NCBI RefSeq assembly: GCF_006228325.1
Contig: NZ_CP040231.1
Coordinates: 879,001-943,000, forward strand
Source of the DNA: Streptococcus sp. 1643
GTDB taxonomy: Bacteria; Bacillota; Bacilli; Lactobacillales; Streptococcaceae
Direction of reading: 5' to 3'
Length of the DNA stretch: 64,000 nt
The translations under genes were made by a program, and so were the position numbers. Shown here one piece after another: positions 26,963-34,481 of this stretch. Each line of letters begins with the position of its first letter. The first letter of the stretch is position 1. The notes beneath the pieces are model-generated. The model did no database searches, was not told where the DNA came from, and worked only from the letters and a program-made list of their open reading frames with translations.

Positions 26963-28831
26963 GTGTTCGATAAATATATTTTTGATACTTACCAGGATTT
27001 AATCATAAAAACTGTTAGAGGTTTCATTTTCAATAATAAGGATAATACTGATTTATCTACATACATGGTACCTGAACCAAATGGATATATTGAGTTTGAT
27101 GATTTCGAACTTTATAAGATTTACTATGAAGTAGTTGATAATTCTAAACTGAAACTTGAAATTATTGTGATTGCGGATGTTATTGTTCGTCAGTACATCA
27201 AAGGGGAAATGGAACTTGATACGAAATCGAAGTACGTTTCAGTCTATGTAGATATGGAGCTTGATTCAGGTATAAAGGTCTTTAATATTTACAACGCAGA
27301 GTTTAAATCTGACCAATATAAAAAAAATAGAAATTTGATGCTTAGTAGGGATTGGGTTCCGTACATCCCTAAGAAAGAATTTGATAACATTGCAGAATCA
27401 TTTCTAAAGAAATATTATCCTGTAGCACTTAGGCAACCAACTCCTATACCAGTTGAGTTAATCGTAGCGGAGATGGGACTTTCAATACATCGAGAGAAGT
27501 TAACATTAGACGACTCAGTTTTTGGAAAAATGGTTTTTAAAGATACTAAAGTAGAGGTGATTGAAAATGACCAACCTGTCTCTAAGCCTTTTAACAAAGG
27601 AAGTATCTTGGTAGATAAAGATGTTGTCTATAAGAGAAATGTTGGTTCTTTCAATAATACAGTAATTCATGAGTGTGTGCACTGGGAATTACATAAAGTA
27701 TTTCACGAAGTAAGAATGATACTTGATAACAGACACTCGGTATCTAGTAGTTGGACAGAGGAAAATCAAGCAGATTCTAGCATGTGGTCTCCACTTGATT
27801 GGATGGAGTGGCATGCTAATGGGATTGCTCCTCGAATCCTTATGCCAAAAGTTCAAACGAAAATTAAGATTAGAGAGTTATTTCGAACTTTAACCTTAGT
27901 GAATCCTGATATCAGTCGCTCTGAACTTGTACGTGAAGTGGTTGATGAACTTGCTGAATTCTTTAATGTATCCAAGCAGGCAGCAAAAATTCGAATGATT
28001 GACTTGGGATTCAAAGAAGCAAATGGAGTTTACAATTACTTAGATGATAGGTATATGCACAATTTCGCTTTTGAGCTTGAAGCTTTTGATAATGGAAGTA
28101 GCTATACAATCACATCGAATGATTTATGTTTTGAGTATTGTTTCAATGAATCATTCAGAAAAATCATCGATGGAAATAAGTTTCTTTACATTGATAACCA
28201 TCTTTGTTTAAAAGATAAAAAATATATTTCCATGACAAAAGATGGCCCAGTTATGACTGATTATGCTTATGAACATATGGATGAATGTTGTCTCCTTTTC
28301 AAGGTAAAATCTAAGAAATTTACTGCCATCTCTGATGAAGACTATTATGATTATGTATTAAATCGTGGGGTCACAAGAGAGAGCGAAATAAAAGCTGACT
28401 TTGTGGAGATTTTACAGAATCCGAGCTTAATGGATCAGTTACCACCTTTAGAAATGGTGAAACTTTCAAAAAATATTTCTGATTTATTAAAGGAATTACC
28501 TTTTGAATTTTCAGGGACATTACGAAGACATAGAGAGCGAAAAAAATGCTCTCAACCATTATTGGCTAAAATTGTTGGTATTACGGACAGAACTCTAAGA
28601 GATTATGAAACCAAAGAAGATAATCTACCTAGGCTTGAGTTAGCATTGGCATTTTGTTTTGCTTTAAAACTTATGCTACCTATTAGTGAGGATATGCTTG
28701 AAAAGGCGGGACATAAATTAACTAAAATTCACCAGCATCAAGTTTATAAAATGTTACTAACGACAAGTTATTACAAACCATTAGCTGAAATTAATACAAT
28801 ATTACAAGCAGCACAAATGAAGACACTATAG
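26963..28831 (+). CDS. ImmA/IrrE-type metallopeptidase with C-terminal HTH
   Basis: The 622-residue protein starts with GTG after CGGAGGTAAC. The zinc peptidase motif is HECVH (residues 236-240) in NNTVIHECVHWELHK, with the ImmA-like region WMEWHANGIAPRILMPK after it. Near the C-terminus (about 518-580) is an XRE helix-turn-helix (LRRHRERKKCSQPLLAKIVGITDRTLRDYE). The usual order is HTH first, then peptidase; here it is reversed and an unassigned ~225-residue N-terminal region is added. ImmA-type proteases cleave phage or element repressors. The target here is unknown. Confidence 0.8.
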   Translation: MFDKYIFDTYQDLIIKTVRGFIFNNKDNTDLSTYMVPEPNGYIEFDDFELYKIYYEVVDNSKLKLEIIVIADVIVRQYIKGEMELDTKSKYVSVYVDMELDSGIKVFNIYNAEFKSDQYKKNRNLMLSRDWVPYIPKKEFDNIAESFLKKYYPVALRQPTPIPVELIVAEMGLSIHREKLTLDDSVFGKMVFKDTKVEVIENDQPVSKPFNKGSILVDKDVVYKRNVGSFNNTVIHECVHWELHKVFHEVRMILDNRHSVSSSWTEENQADSSMWSPLDWMEWHANGIAPRILMPKVQTKIKIRELFRTLTLVNPDISRSELVREVVDELAEFFNVSKQAAKIRMIDLGFKEANGVYNYLDDRYMHNFAFELEAFDNGSSYTITSNDLCFEYCFNESFRKIIDGNKFLYIDNHLCLKDKKYISMTKDGPVMTDYAYEHMDECCLLFKVKSKKFTAISDEDYYDYVLNRGVTRESEIKADFVEILQNPSLMDQLPPLEMVKLSKNISDLLKELPFEFSGTLRRHRERKKCSQPLLAKIVGITDRTLRDYETKEDNLPRLELALAFCFALKLMLPISEDMLEKAGHKLTKIHQHQVYKMLLTTSYYKPLAEINTILQAAQMKTL

Positions 28832-28863
28832 ACCATCAAATTTATGATGGTCTTATTTTTTTA
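28830..28863 (+). terminator. Terminator after the ImmA/HTH gene
   Basis: AGACCATCA-(6)-TGATGGTCT followed by TATTTTTTT. Confidence 0.8.
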
Positions 28864-28865
28864 TC

Positions 28866-28896
28866 AAAAAAGCGGAGATTCAATTTCCGCTTTTTG
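28866..28896. terminator. Second hairpin with A/T flanks
   Basis: AAAAAGCGGA pairs with TTCCGCTTTTT. It is bidirectional in appearance and could end the small leftward gene at 29034. Confidence 0.6.
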
Positions 28897-29033
28897 CTCA
28901 TTAATTGATTATTTCAAGGCTTTATCTTATTAAAAACATTATAACCAATAGGGTTTAGCTACGGAAGTCTAGACTACCTATTTTTAATAGTTTTAATGTT
29001 CTATACTAATACTGTAAAGATTAATCCTACATT

Positions 29034-29198
29034 CTAATGTCTTCTTAAAGATACTTTGTAACGAGGAATTTTTCCTACGTTATCGGCTTTAACTGTGTCT
29101 TTAAGAAATAGCAGTTCAGCTATAAAGCCAGCTGACCATGATTTAGCAAAGGAACTGCTGATGTGGTCAGAAATAAAATTTAATAGTTCTTTTGGCAT
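29034..29198 (-). CDS. Putative 54-residue protein
   Basis: MPKELLNFISDHISSSFAKSWSAGFIAELLFLKDTVKAD... with AAAGGA 7 bases upstream and a basic end (GKIPRYKVSLRRH). It lies divergent to the sigma-like gene in a stretch otherwise without genes. No family recognised. The ribosome site is the main support. Confidence 0.4.
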   Translation of the reverse strand: MPKELLNFISDHISSSFAKSWSAGFIAELLFLKDTVKADNVGKIPRYKVSLRRH

Positions 29199-29237
29199 GT
29201 CCAATTCCTTTGTGAACGAAGGAATAGGTGACAAGAC

Positions 29238-29843
29238 ATGTCAATTAATGAACAAAATCGAAACTCAAAATACACTCCAGATCGCTATCAAAGTGAAAAG
29301 TCTTATAATGGTGTAAAACCTACTGATTCACAAGTACTAGCTCCATTCGTAATTAGAGATAGAGCGATGCTAGTTAACAAGGATGTAAATCGAGATAATC
29401 TTAAAACTTTTAACATTTATGGCAAGCGAATTCTTGTTGGATTTGTACCTATTGAACGAGATGAGTTTGCGAATGCCCTTCGTGTCTTTAACATGGATAC
29501 CAATGAATACTTGAGCCGTCATTCTAAAGGAAAGCATGATGATTTATCTTTAGATGAGATGTTCGATAAAATGGATAATGATGAGAAATTTGGCTACGAT
29601 CCAACTGGAATCCCTTCTCACGAGGAGAAACTGATGCTTATTGAAACACTAGAAGAATTGATTGATGTTGTATACCAACGTAATGAAAAGTACGGTAAAA
29701 TCCTAAAGCTAATCTACCAAGATATCACGATTAGTAAACAAGAGATCATTGAAAAACTTGGTCTGAAAAAGACCCAAGGATATGCTGCTATTAAGAAAGC
29801 ACAAGCAATGGCAAAGGAGGTCTATAATGAACTAAATCAATAA
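29238..29843 (+). CDS. Phage sigma-like / HTH transcription factor
   Basis: The 201-residue protein ends in a sigma region 4-like section (YGKILKLIYQDITISKQEIIEKLGLKKTQGYAAIKKAQAMAKEVYNEL), preceded by a charged linker (HDDLSLDEMFDKMDNDEKFGYD). No region 2 (-10 recognition) is evident, so it may act as an activator. It sits alone, rightward, opposite the polymerase gene. It is a candidate for recognising the bipartite elements at 34.2-34.4 kb and 63.8 kb, but that is inference only. Confidence 0.55.
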   Translation: MSINEQNRNSKYTPDRYQSEKSYNGVKPTDSQVLAPFVIRDRAMLVNKDVNRDNLKTFNIYGKRILVGFVPIERDEFANALRVFNMDTNEYLSRHSKGKHDDLSLDEMFDKMDNDEKFGYDPTGIPSHEEKLMLIETLEELIDVVYQRNEKYGKILKLIYQDITISKQEIIEKLGLKKTQGYAAIKKAQAMAKEVYNELNQ

Positions 29844-29850
29844 TTGGAAA

Positions 29851-29884
29851 TCACCATCTCGACTTGAGGTGGTGATTTTTTGCT
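29851..29884. terminator. Hairpin between convergent sigma-like and polymerase genes
   Basis: AATCACCATCTC...GAGGTGGTGATTTTTT forms a stem with T tail at the 3' end of the sigma-like gene. Confidence 0.65.
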
Positions 29885-31838
29885 AATCTTTCTGATAGAA
29901 TAAGCATTCGTATCCGTCGGCACGAAGGTTAATATCAGACAACCAGTCTGGCGCATTACCCATCAACGCTGCAATTTCATCAAGTTTTTGTTCCATTGGA
30001 CATTCGATTATTACTTCATCATGTACATGTCCTACAATCTTGAACTCTTTCAGCAGTTTTAAGGAATAGGCAAGTATGTCACGACTGATAGCTTGGACTA
30101 TGTTTTCCACAAATTTTGGACCATAACTTTCTAACCTCTCCCAACGTTTGGCAGTTCCAGTTCCTTCGTATGTGACAGACTCTCCACCGAACTGGTTCTC
30201 GGTAATTCTTGGCTTGATATAAGATAGTTTACGACCAGAAGGAAGGCTGATGAACAAAATGCCACTTTTAACTTCAAATTGAATGTTATGAACAGATGTT
30301 GGAATTAGGTCCTTTACAGCAGTCTTTACGGCATTATCGACATCCCACCAGAAGAGAACGATATTGGGATTTGCCTGACGCCAAGAGTTTACTAGTGGTT
30401 GGAGTTCTTTCTCAGTTAGTCCCATATCAAGTGCTCCCATGGCTTTGAGTGCACCGACTGAACCACCATAGCCACAAGCAAGCTCCGCAATTTTTCCCTT
30501 TTGCCTTAGATCAGAATTTTGTCCATGCTTCTCAACAGGCACACCAAACATTTGTGAGGCAGACATACAGTAGATGTCTTTCCCTTGTTCAAATACCTTA
30601 CTACGCCATCTCTCACCAGCTAAGTGGGACAGTACACGAGCTTCGATAGCTGAAAAGTCGCAAACAATGAATTTCTTTCCTTCACTTGGAACGAAAGCAG
30701 TACGTATTAGTTGCGATAAGGTATCTTGAGTGTCATAGAGTAGCTCAGTAGCTTCTAAGTCACCAGTTCTAAAAAGTTTTCTAGCTTCCTCTAGGTCAGA
30801 AAGGTGGTTCTGAGGTAGATTCTGAAGTTGTACCAAACGGCCAGCCCATCGACCTGTACGGTTAGCTCCGTAAAATTGAAACATTCCTCTTGCTCGACCG
30901 TCCTTACAAACACAGTTCATCATCGCTTGGTATTTGGAAACACTTGATTTGGTAGCTTGCTGACGAAGTTTGAGAACTTGAGCAGTTGTTTCATCAACTG
31001 TTTTGAGAAGTTCTTTCACAGCTTTTTTGTCTAGAGAATCTGTTGCTACTTCGTGTTCTCGTAACCAGCCAATCATCTGCAGAACAGAGTTGGGATTTTC
31101 AAGGCCTGTTAAGGTTTTTAGTTCTTCTTGGATTTTAGCTTTGCTCTCTGAATCAATTTTGATAGCCGACTGAACAAAGTCAATGTCAATACCAATTCCA
31201 CGGTCATTGATAATCTGATCTTGGTGGTACTCATCCCACATAAAGGCAGGTACTGGGAAGTTTTTTAGCCGTTCCTTGATGGCCAATTCGACCTCAACAT
31301 CACGTCTGTTGTAATCGATAAAAGTAGACCACTTGTCAGGCGCGTGATGAGGGAGGTTACGTGTCCGTCCACCGTTAATTTTCGTCTGCTTACAAGGTAC
31401 GCAGAAGTAGCGAATGAGGTCAGTCCCCTCTCTCATCTTTTGGTCTTTGAGTTTGAGAACTGTTCCAACTCCCTCAAGGGAGAGTGGAAGTCCTAAATAG
31501 GCTGACCAAATCATGCTACACCTCCATGAAATTGGTGAGAGAAATCCATCTGATAACAATTCGGGATGAAGTTTCTTGAGCCAGTTGGATAGACAAATTC
31601 GTTCAAATGAAGCGTTGAAAGCCCATTTGATAACATTATCGTTTACTAAAGCTTCAAGAATATCTTGTGGTAACTTCTCCTTAGTTAAGTCGTAAACAGT
31701 CACTGGTCTATTATTGACAGATACAGCAAACAAAAGGATTTCAAAACTGTCATCTTCCGCATAGCGATAGACACCAGATTTTCGTAGGTCAATCTCACAA
31801 TAGGTTTCGATGTCAATGCTGAGTTCTTTAATTGGCAT
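29883..31838 (-). CDS. Phage family-A DNA polymerase
   Basis: The 651-residue polymerase has an N-terminal 3'-5' exonuclease (SIDIETYCEIDL, later WSTFIDYNRRDVEVE). The polymerase motifs are A CDFSAIEARVLSHLAG, B RQKGKIAELACGYGG and C GHVHDEVIIE. The exonuclease and polymerase motifs appear intact. It would replicate the element genome. It is the last gene of the leftward replication arm that also encodes DUF2815 and DUF2800 proteins. AAAGGACGTACT precedes the ATG. Confidence 0.93.
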   Translation of the reverse strand: MPIKELSIDIETYCEIDLRKSGVYRYAEDDSFEILLFAVSVNNRPVTVYDLTKEKLPQDILEALVNDNVIKWAFNASFERICLSNWLKKLHPELLSDGFLSPISWRCSMIWSAYLGLPLSLEGVGTVLKLKDQKMREGTDLIRYFCVPCKQTKINGGRTRNLPHHAPDKWSTFIDYNRRDVEVELAIKERLKNFPVPAFMWDEYHQDQIINDRGIGIDIDFVQSAIKIDSESKAKIQEELKTLTGLENPNSVLQMIGWLREHEVATDSLDKKAVKELLKTVDETTAQVLKLRQQATKSSVSKYQAMMNCVCKDGRARGMFQFYGANRTGRWAGRLVQLQNLPQNHLSDLEEARKLFRTGDLEATELLYDTQDTLSQLIRTAFVPSEGKKFIVCDFSAIEARVLSHLAGERWRSKVFEQGKDIYCMSASQMFGVPVEKHGQNSDLRQKGKIAELACGYGGSVGALKAMGALDMGLTEKELQPLVNSWRQANPNIVLFWWDVDNAVKTAVKDLIPTSVHNIQFEVKSGILFISLPSGRKLSYIKPRITENQFGGESVTYEGTGTAKRWERLESYGPKFVENIVQAISRDILAYSLKLLKEFKIVGHVHDEVIIECPMEQKLDEIAALMGNAPDWLSDINLRADGYECLFYQKD

Positions 31839-31886
31839 AGTACGTCCTTTCTGAAAAAGGTGACAGAAGTACTGCCACCTAAAGTT

Positions 31887-32054
31887 CTATTTATTTTTTC
31901 GACTGAGTGGTGTTTGGCTAAGTTTTTCTTTATTTTGCTTCGCCTTTCGTTCCAATTCATTTCGAATATCATCTCTAATAGTCATATACCCGAAGTATAG
32001 TCCGATAAGCACCCAAAGTCCCATAATTGTACAAGTTAAAATAGTATACATCAT
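31887..32054 (-). CDS. Small single-pass membrane protein (55 residues)
   Basis: MMYTILTCTIMGLWVLIGLYFGYMTIRDD... has one hydrophobic helix (about residues 4-24) followed by a strongly charged tail (NELERKAKQNKEKL). GGAGA lies 9 bases upstream. It lies between the polymerase and DUF2815 genes in the same direction. Function unknown. Confidence 0.6.
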   Translation of the reverse strand: MMYTILTCTIMGLWVLIGLYFGYMTIRDDIRNELERKAKQNKEKLSQTPLSRKNK

Positions 32055-32072
32055 CAATCTAATTCTCCATTT

Positions 32073-32621
32073 CTAGTTCAAAAAGTCATCATCATCTTCA
32101 GTCGCAAAATCATCCTCAGCACGAGTGCGTCCTCCGAGCGGCTCACCATCACGTAATTTTTGTAAGTTATTCAAACCGCAAGCAATACCTTTGTTGCCAT
32201 TAGAATTGAAAGCATAGAAGGTAATAGAAGCACGACCGTAGATACCTGAGTACAATTCTGAAGTATCAATGATTTCTTGACGATTGCCATCAACCACACC
32301 AGGTTTATGCGGAGAGTTAGCATTTACGAAGTAAGCATTTTTGTATGCTTCATCATCAGGGCGTTCAAGGTCACCGTCACGAAGTGGAGTTTTCAGAGTA
32401 GATAATGCAGGTACAGATTTGCCATTGCCTTTGAGTTTTGACTCACCTTCTTTGTAAGCTTGCTCAATGGCTGCTTTAATCTTGTTAATGGTGACAGTAT
32501 CCTCTTTTGGAATAATGAGTGAGGCACTATACTTGGGAGTGCTACCATTGATAGATTTTGGTTCGTTGGCATTTAAGTAGCTGAAGCGAGTGTTTGGTCC
32601 TGTAATTACTTTAGTTGTCAT
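32073..32621 (-). CDS. DUF2815 phage single-strand-binding-like protein
   Basis: The 182-residue protein starts MTTKVITGPNTRFSYLNANEPKS and has SASLIIPKEDTVTINKIKAAIEQAYKEG and the family segment GIYGRASITFYAFNSNGNKGIACGLNNLQKLRDGEPLGGR. DUF2815 proteins occur beside phage polymerases and are thought to be ssDNA-binding or recombination proteins. The last residues are EDDDDFLN, an acidic tip with a penultimate hydrophobic pair. The same ending occurs on the primase-helicase encoded across the control region. Confidence 0.85.
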   Translation of the reverse strand: MTTKVITGPNTRFSYLNANEPKSINGSTPKYSASLIIPKEDTVTINKIKAAIEQAYKEGESKLKGNGKSVPALSTLKTPLRDGDLERPDDEAYKNAYFVNANSPHKPGVVDGNRQEIIDTSELYSGIYGRASITFYAFNSNGNKGIACGLNNLQKLRDGEPLGGRTRAEDDFATEDDDDFLN

Positions 32622-32625
32622 ATAG

Positions 32626-33747
32626 TTATTCCTCTTTAAATTCATTTTTTGCTAGATTCATCTCTTGACGGCTATCGTCAATTGGAACGAGTGTTGGTTT
32701 ACCACTTGGTTTTATTACGAGACCACCAAGTAGGTCGTTAAAAGTTTTCTTGCCAAGTAACTTTGTCATGGCAGTGATAGTGAGCAGCTTCTTCTCATAA
32801 GGATCATAGCCTGCTTCAATCACAGCTTGGCTAACGGCTGACTCATCTGAGAATTTACGAACTGAGCGACCTTCAACCAGTTTGTATCCTGGGATAGGAT
32901 ATCCATCTGTGGCTTGATTTAATGCATAAGCTTTGATGTCGTTTGCCCATGAAATCAACAAGTCTAGTTTAGGCAAAATCTCTGCAATGTCCTCGTTATC
33001 AAGAGTAGCTGGATTTGCAAACTCCATCTTGGCAAGAGCCAAATTATCCTCCGAACGTTTGCGACAGATATTCTTTAGTTTACAGAATTGGCAGTGTTTA
33101 CCAGACTGCATATCCCCCTCACCTTTGAATGCAAGTTCAGCTTTTGGAGCGAGTACATTTTCAGCCCATTTAAGCAACTCAGTCTTTTCTATCTCAAAGG
33201 TAGATATGTTATGTTTTCGTGGTTGAAAGATAGTCATGGTAACTTTATCAAAATCATAAAGACCGTCAAACATCTCAAGAGCACCAAGTGCATAACACAT
33301 CATTTGCGGGTTATAGTCTGCATCAACTAGAACACCAAGTCCGTGCTTATAATCAATAACCTGAAGAAGTCCGTCTGCCACAATAAGGCAATCTCCAGTT
33401 CCAAATCCTTCAGGTACCCACTTAGAAAAGTCCAGTCGTTGTTCGACAAGAACTGTAGGGTCACGTGAGTAGCCTCTGGCTTTCTCGATTTGTTCCATGA
33501 CATAATTGCAGTATTCTTCTGCGCAATCCTGCATTTCATGATTGTAAAATGCTAAATCCTCAGTTGGATCACGCGCATTCCTACCTAAAGCTTTCTCGAC
33601 TAGATAAGCACATAACTCGTGAGCATCCGTACCTTCAAGGGCAAACTCAGAGTTTACATCTGGCATATCTTCAGTTAACCGAACGGAAGGTGGGCAGTTC
33701 AACCAACGATGTGATGCAGAAGCAGATAGAATGGCGTGGTTAGTCAT
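32626..33747 (-). CDS. DUF2800 RecB/Cas4-like exonuclease
   Basis: The 373-residue protein has LSASASHRWLNCPPSVRL at the N-terminus and a PD-(D/E)XK core (GTGDCLIVADGLLQVIDYKHG, around residues 120-140). It also has a Cys cluster HCQFCKLKNICRKR that, with the N-terminal Cys, may hold an iron-sulfur centre as in Cas4/AddB nucleases. It is likely to process DNA ends in phage recombination or replication. The start at 33747 has GGAGGGATTGGTA upstream. Confidence 0.85.
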   Translation of the reverse strand: MTNHAILSASASHRWLNCPPSVRLTEDMPDVNSEFALEGTDAHELCAYLVEKALGRNARDPTEDLAFYNHEMQDCAEEYCNYVMEQIEKARGYSRDPTVLVEQRLDFSKWVPEGFGTGDCLIVADGLLQVIDYKHGLGVLVDADYNPQMMCYALGALEMFDGLYDFDKVTMTIFQPRKHNISTFEIEKTELLKWAENVLAPKAELAFKGEGDMQSGKHCQFCKLKNICRKRSEDNLALAKMEFANPATLDNEDIAEILPKLDLLISWANDIKAYALNQATDGYPIPGYKLVEGRSVRKFSDESAVSQAVIEAGYDPYEKKLLTITAMTKLLGKKTFNDLLGGLVIKPSGKPTLVPIDDSRQEMNLAKNEFKEE

Positions 33748-34063
33748 TACCAATCCCTCCAGCTTCTTCAAGGACTGTCGCAAAGTATTTAGGGTCAAGA
33801 GCTGATAGAGAAGAAGCACCGTAAGCATTTAGAAGAGCACGAACCTCATTCTTAAAGCCATCTTTTGCCTTTATAGCAAGGACTGCACGGACATCCTCCA
33901 GTTGAATTTCCCTTTTTGATTCAGATTTTGGTGATATTGGTTCAGGAACTGTTTCATTATCATTAGATAGGAGTTTTTTGAACTCATCCACCAAGCGAAG
34001 GTAGTACTTTGCGGTTTCTTCCATATCATGAATTAGTCTATTCAGTTCTTTCATTTTGCTCAT
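33740..34063 (-). CDS. Phage replication-arm protein, 107 residues
   Basis: MSKMKELNRLIHDMEETAKYYLRLVDEFKKLL is a predicted N-terminal coiled coil. It is followed by a Pro/Ser/Glu linker and a C-terminal helical part (EDVRAVLAIKAKDGFKNEVRALLNAYGASSLSALDPKYFATVLEEA) that looks like an rRNA-biogenesis or SAP-like helical fold seen in phage accessory proteins. It overlaps the DUF2800 gene by 8 bases. Exact function unknown. Confidence 0.7.
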   Translation of the reverse strand: MSKMKELNRLIHDMEETAKYYLRLVDEFKKLLSNDNETVPEPISPKSESKREIQLEDVRAVLAIKAKDGFKNEVRALLNAYGASSLSALDPKYFATVLEEAGGIGND

Positions 34064-34172
34064 TGTTTTCTTCCTCCTTTATCTTACGAGCGAGTTGCTT
34101 TGAGATGACGCTGATGGCAGTTAGAGTATCGACCAGTTCATCATTGTGATTCACAGTTATTTCTTTAGTCAT
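34038..34172 (-). CDS. First gene of the leftward replication arm, 44 residues
   Basis: MTKEITVNHNDELVDTLTAISVISKQLARKIKEEENNEQ... with GGAGGTCACAAA before the ATG. It overlaps the next gene by 26 bases. It lies immediately downstream of the bipartite element at 34.19 kb, so it is the first translated frame of that transcript. Function unknown; helical and charged. Confidence 0.6.
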   Translation of the reverse strand: MTKEITVNHNDELVDTLTAISVISKQLARKIKEEENNEQNERTE

Positions 34173-34183
34173 TTTGTGACCTC

Positions 34184-34220
34184 CTATCTTATTAGGTAGA
34201 GATGTGAACAGTAATTCCGG
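34184..34220 (-). promoter_or_regulatory. Bipartite element copy 1 (leftward)
   Basis: On the minus strand CCGGAATTAC, 12 bases, then TACCTAATAAGATAG, followed at once by GGAGG, the ribosome site of the 44-residue gene. An AT-rich run (AATTTTTAATAAAAA) precedes it. If TACCTA acts near -10, the RNA would begin next to the ribosome site. Confidence 0.65.
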
Positions 34221-34260
34221 TTTTTATTAAAAATTTTTTTGAATCGATGTTTTTCATCTC

Positions 34261-34300
34261 TTACACCTATATAGGTAATACTGGGTTGAAATTTTCCGCT
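34261..34300 (-). promoter_or_regulatory. Bipartite element copy 2 (leftward)
   Basis: On the minus strand GCGGAAAATT, 12 bases, then TACCTATATAGGTGT, whose core ACCTATATAGGT is a perfect palindrome. The preceding AT run (AATTTTTATAAAAAA) matches copy 1. Confidence 0.65.
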
Positions 34301-34347
34301 TTTTTATAAAAATTTTTTTAATTTGTTATGCAATAAAATAATCTTCC

Positions 34348-34378
34348 TCTAGCTATATAAAGGAAGATTATTTTTTTT
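34348..34378. terminator. Hairpin in the control region
   Basis: AAAATAATCTTCCT pairs with AGGAAGATTATTTT around a 9-base loop and is followed by T. It separates the leftward from the rightward control elements and could stop transcription from either side. Confidence 0.65.
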
Positions 34379-34398
34379 GAAAAAATTTTTATTAAGAG

Positions 34399-34439
34399 GC
34401 GGAAAAATGAGTCGTAGTTCTACCTATTAAGGTAGGAGG
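34399..34439 (+). promoter_or_regulatory. Bipartite element copy 3 (rightward, before primase-helicase)
   Basis: GCGGAAAAAT, 12 bases, then TACCTATTAAGGTAG and GGAGG. The AT run AATTTTTATTAAGA precedes it. It is 47 bases from the primase ATG. Confidence 0.65.
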
Positions 34440-34481
34440 GAAAATCTCCCCATATCATTAATTACATTTGGAGGGCGCATA

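Noticed and set aside
28961-29000. Possible fifth bipartite element (ACGGAAG...TACCTATTTTT)
   Set aside because: The boxes are present in part, but the gap after CGGAA is 8 bases, not 16, and the AGGTA half is missing.
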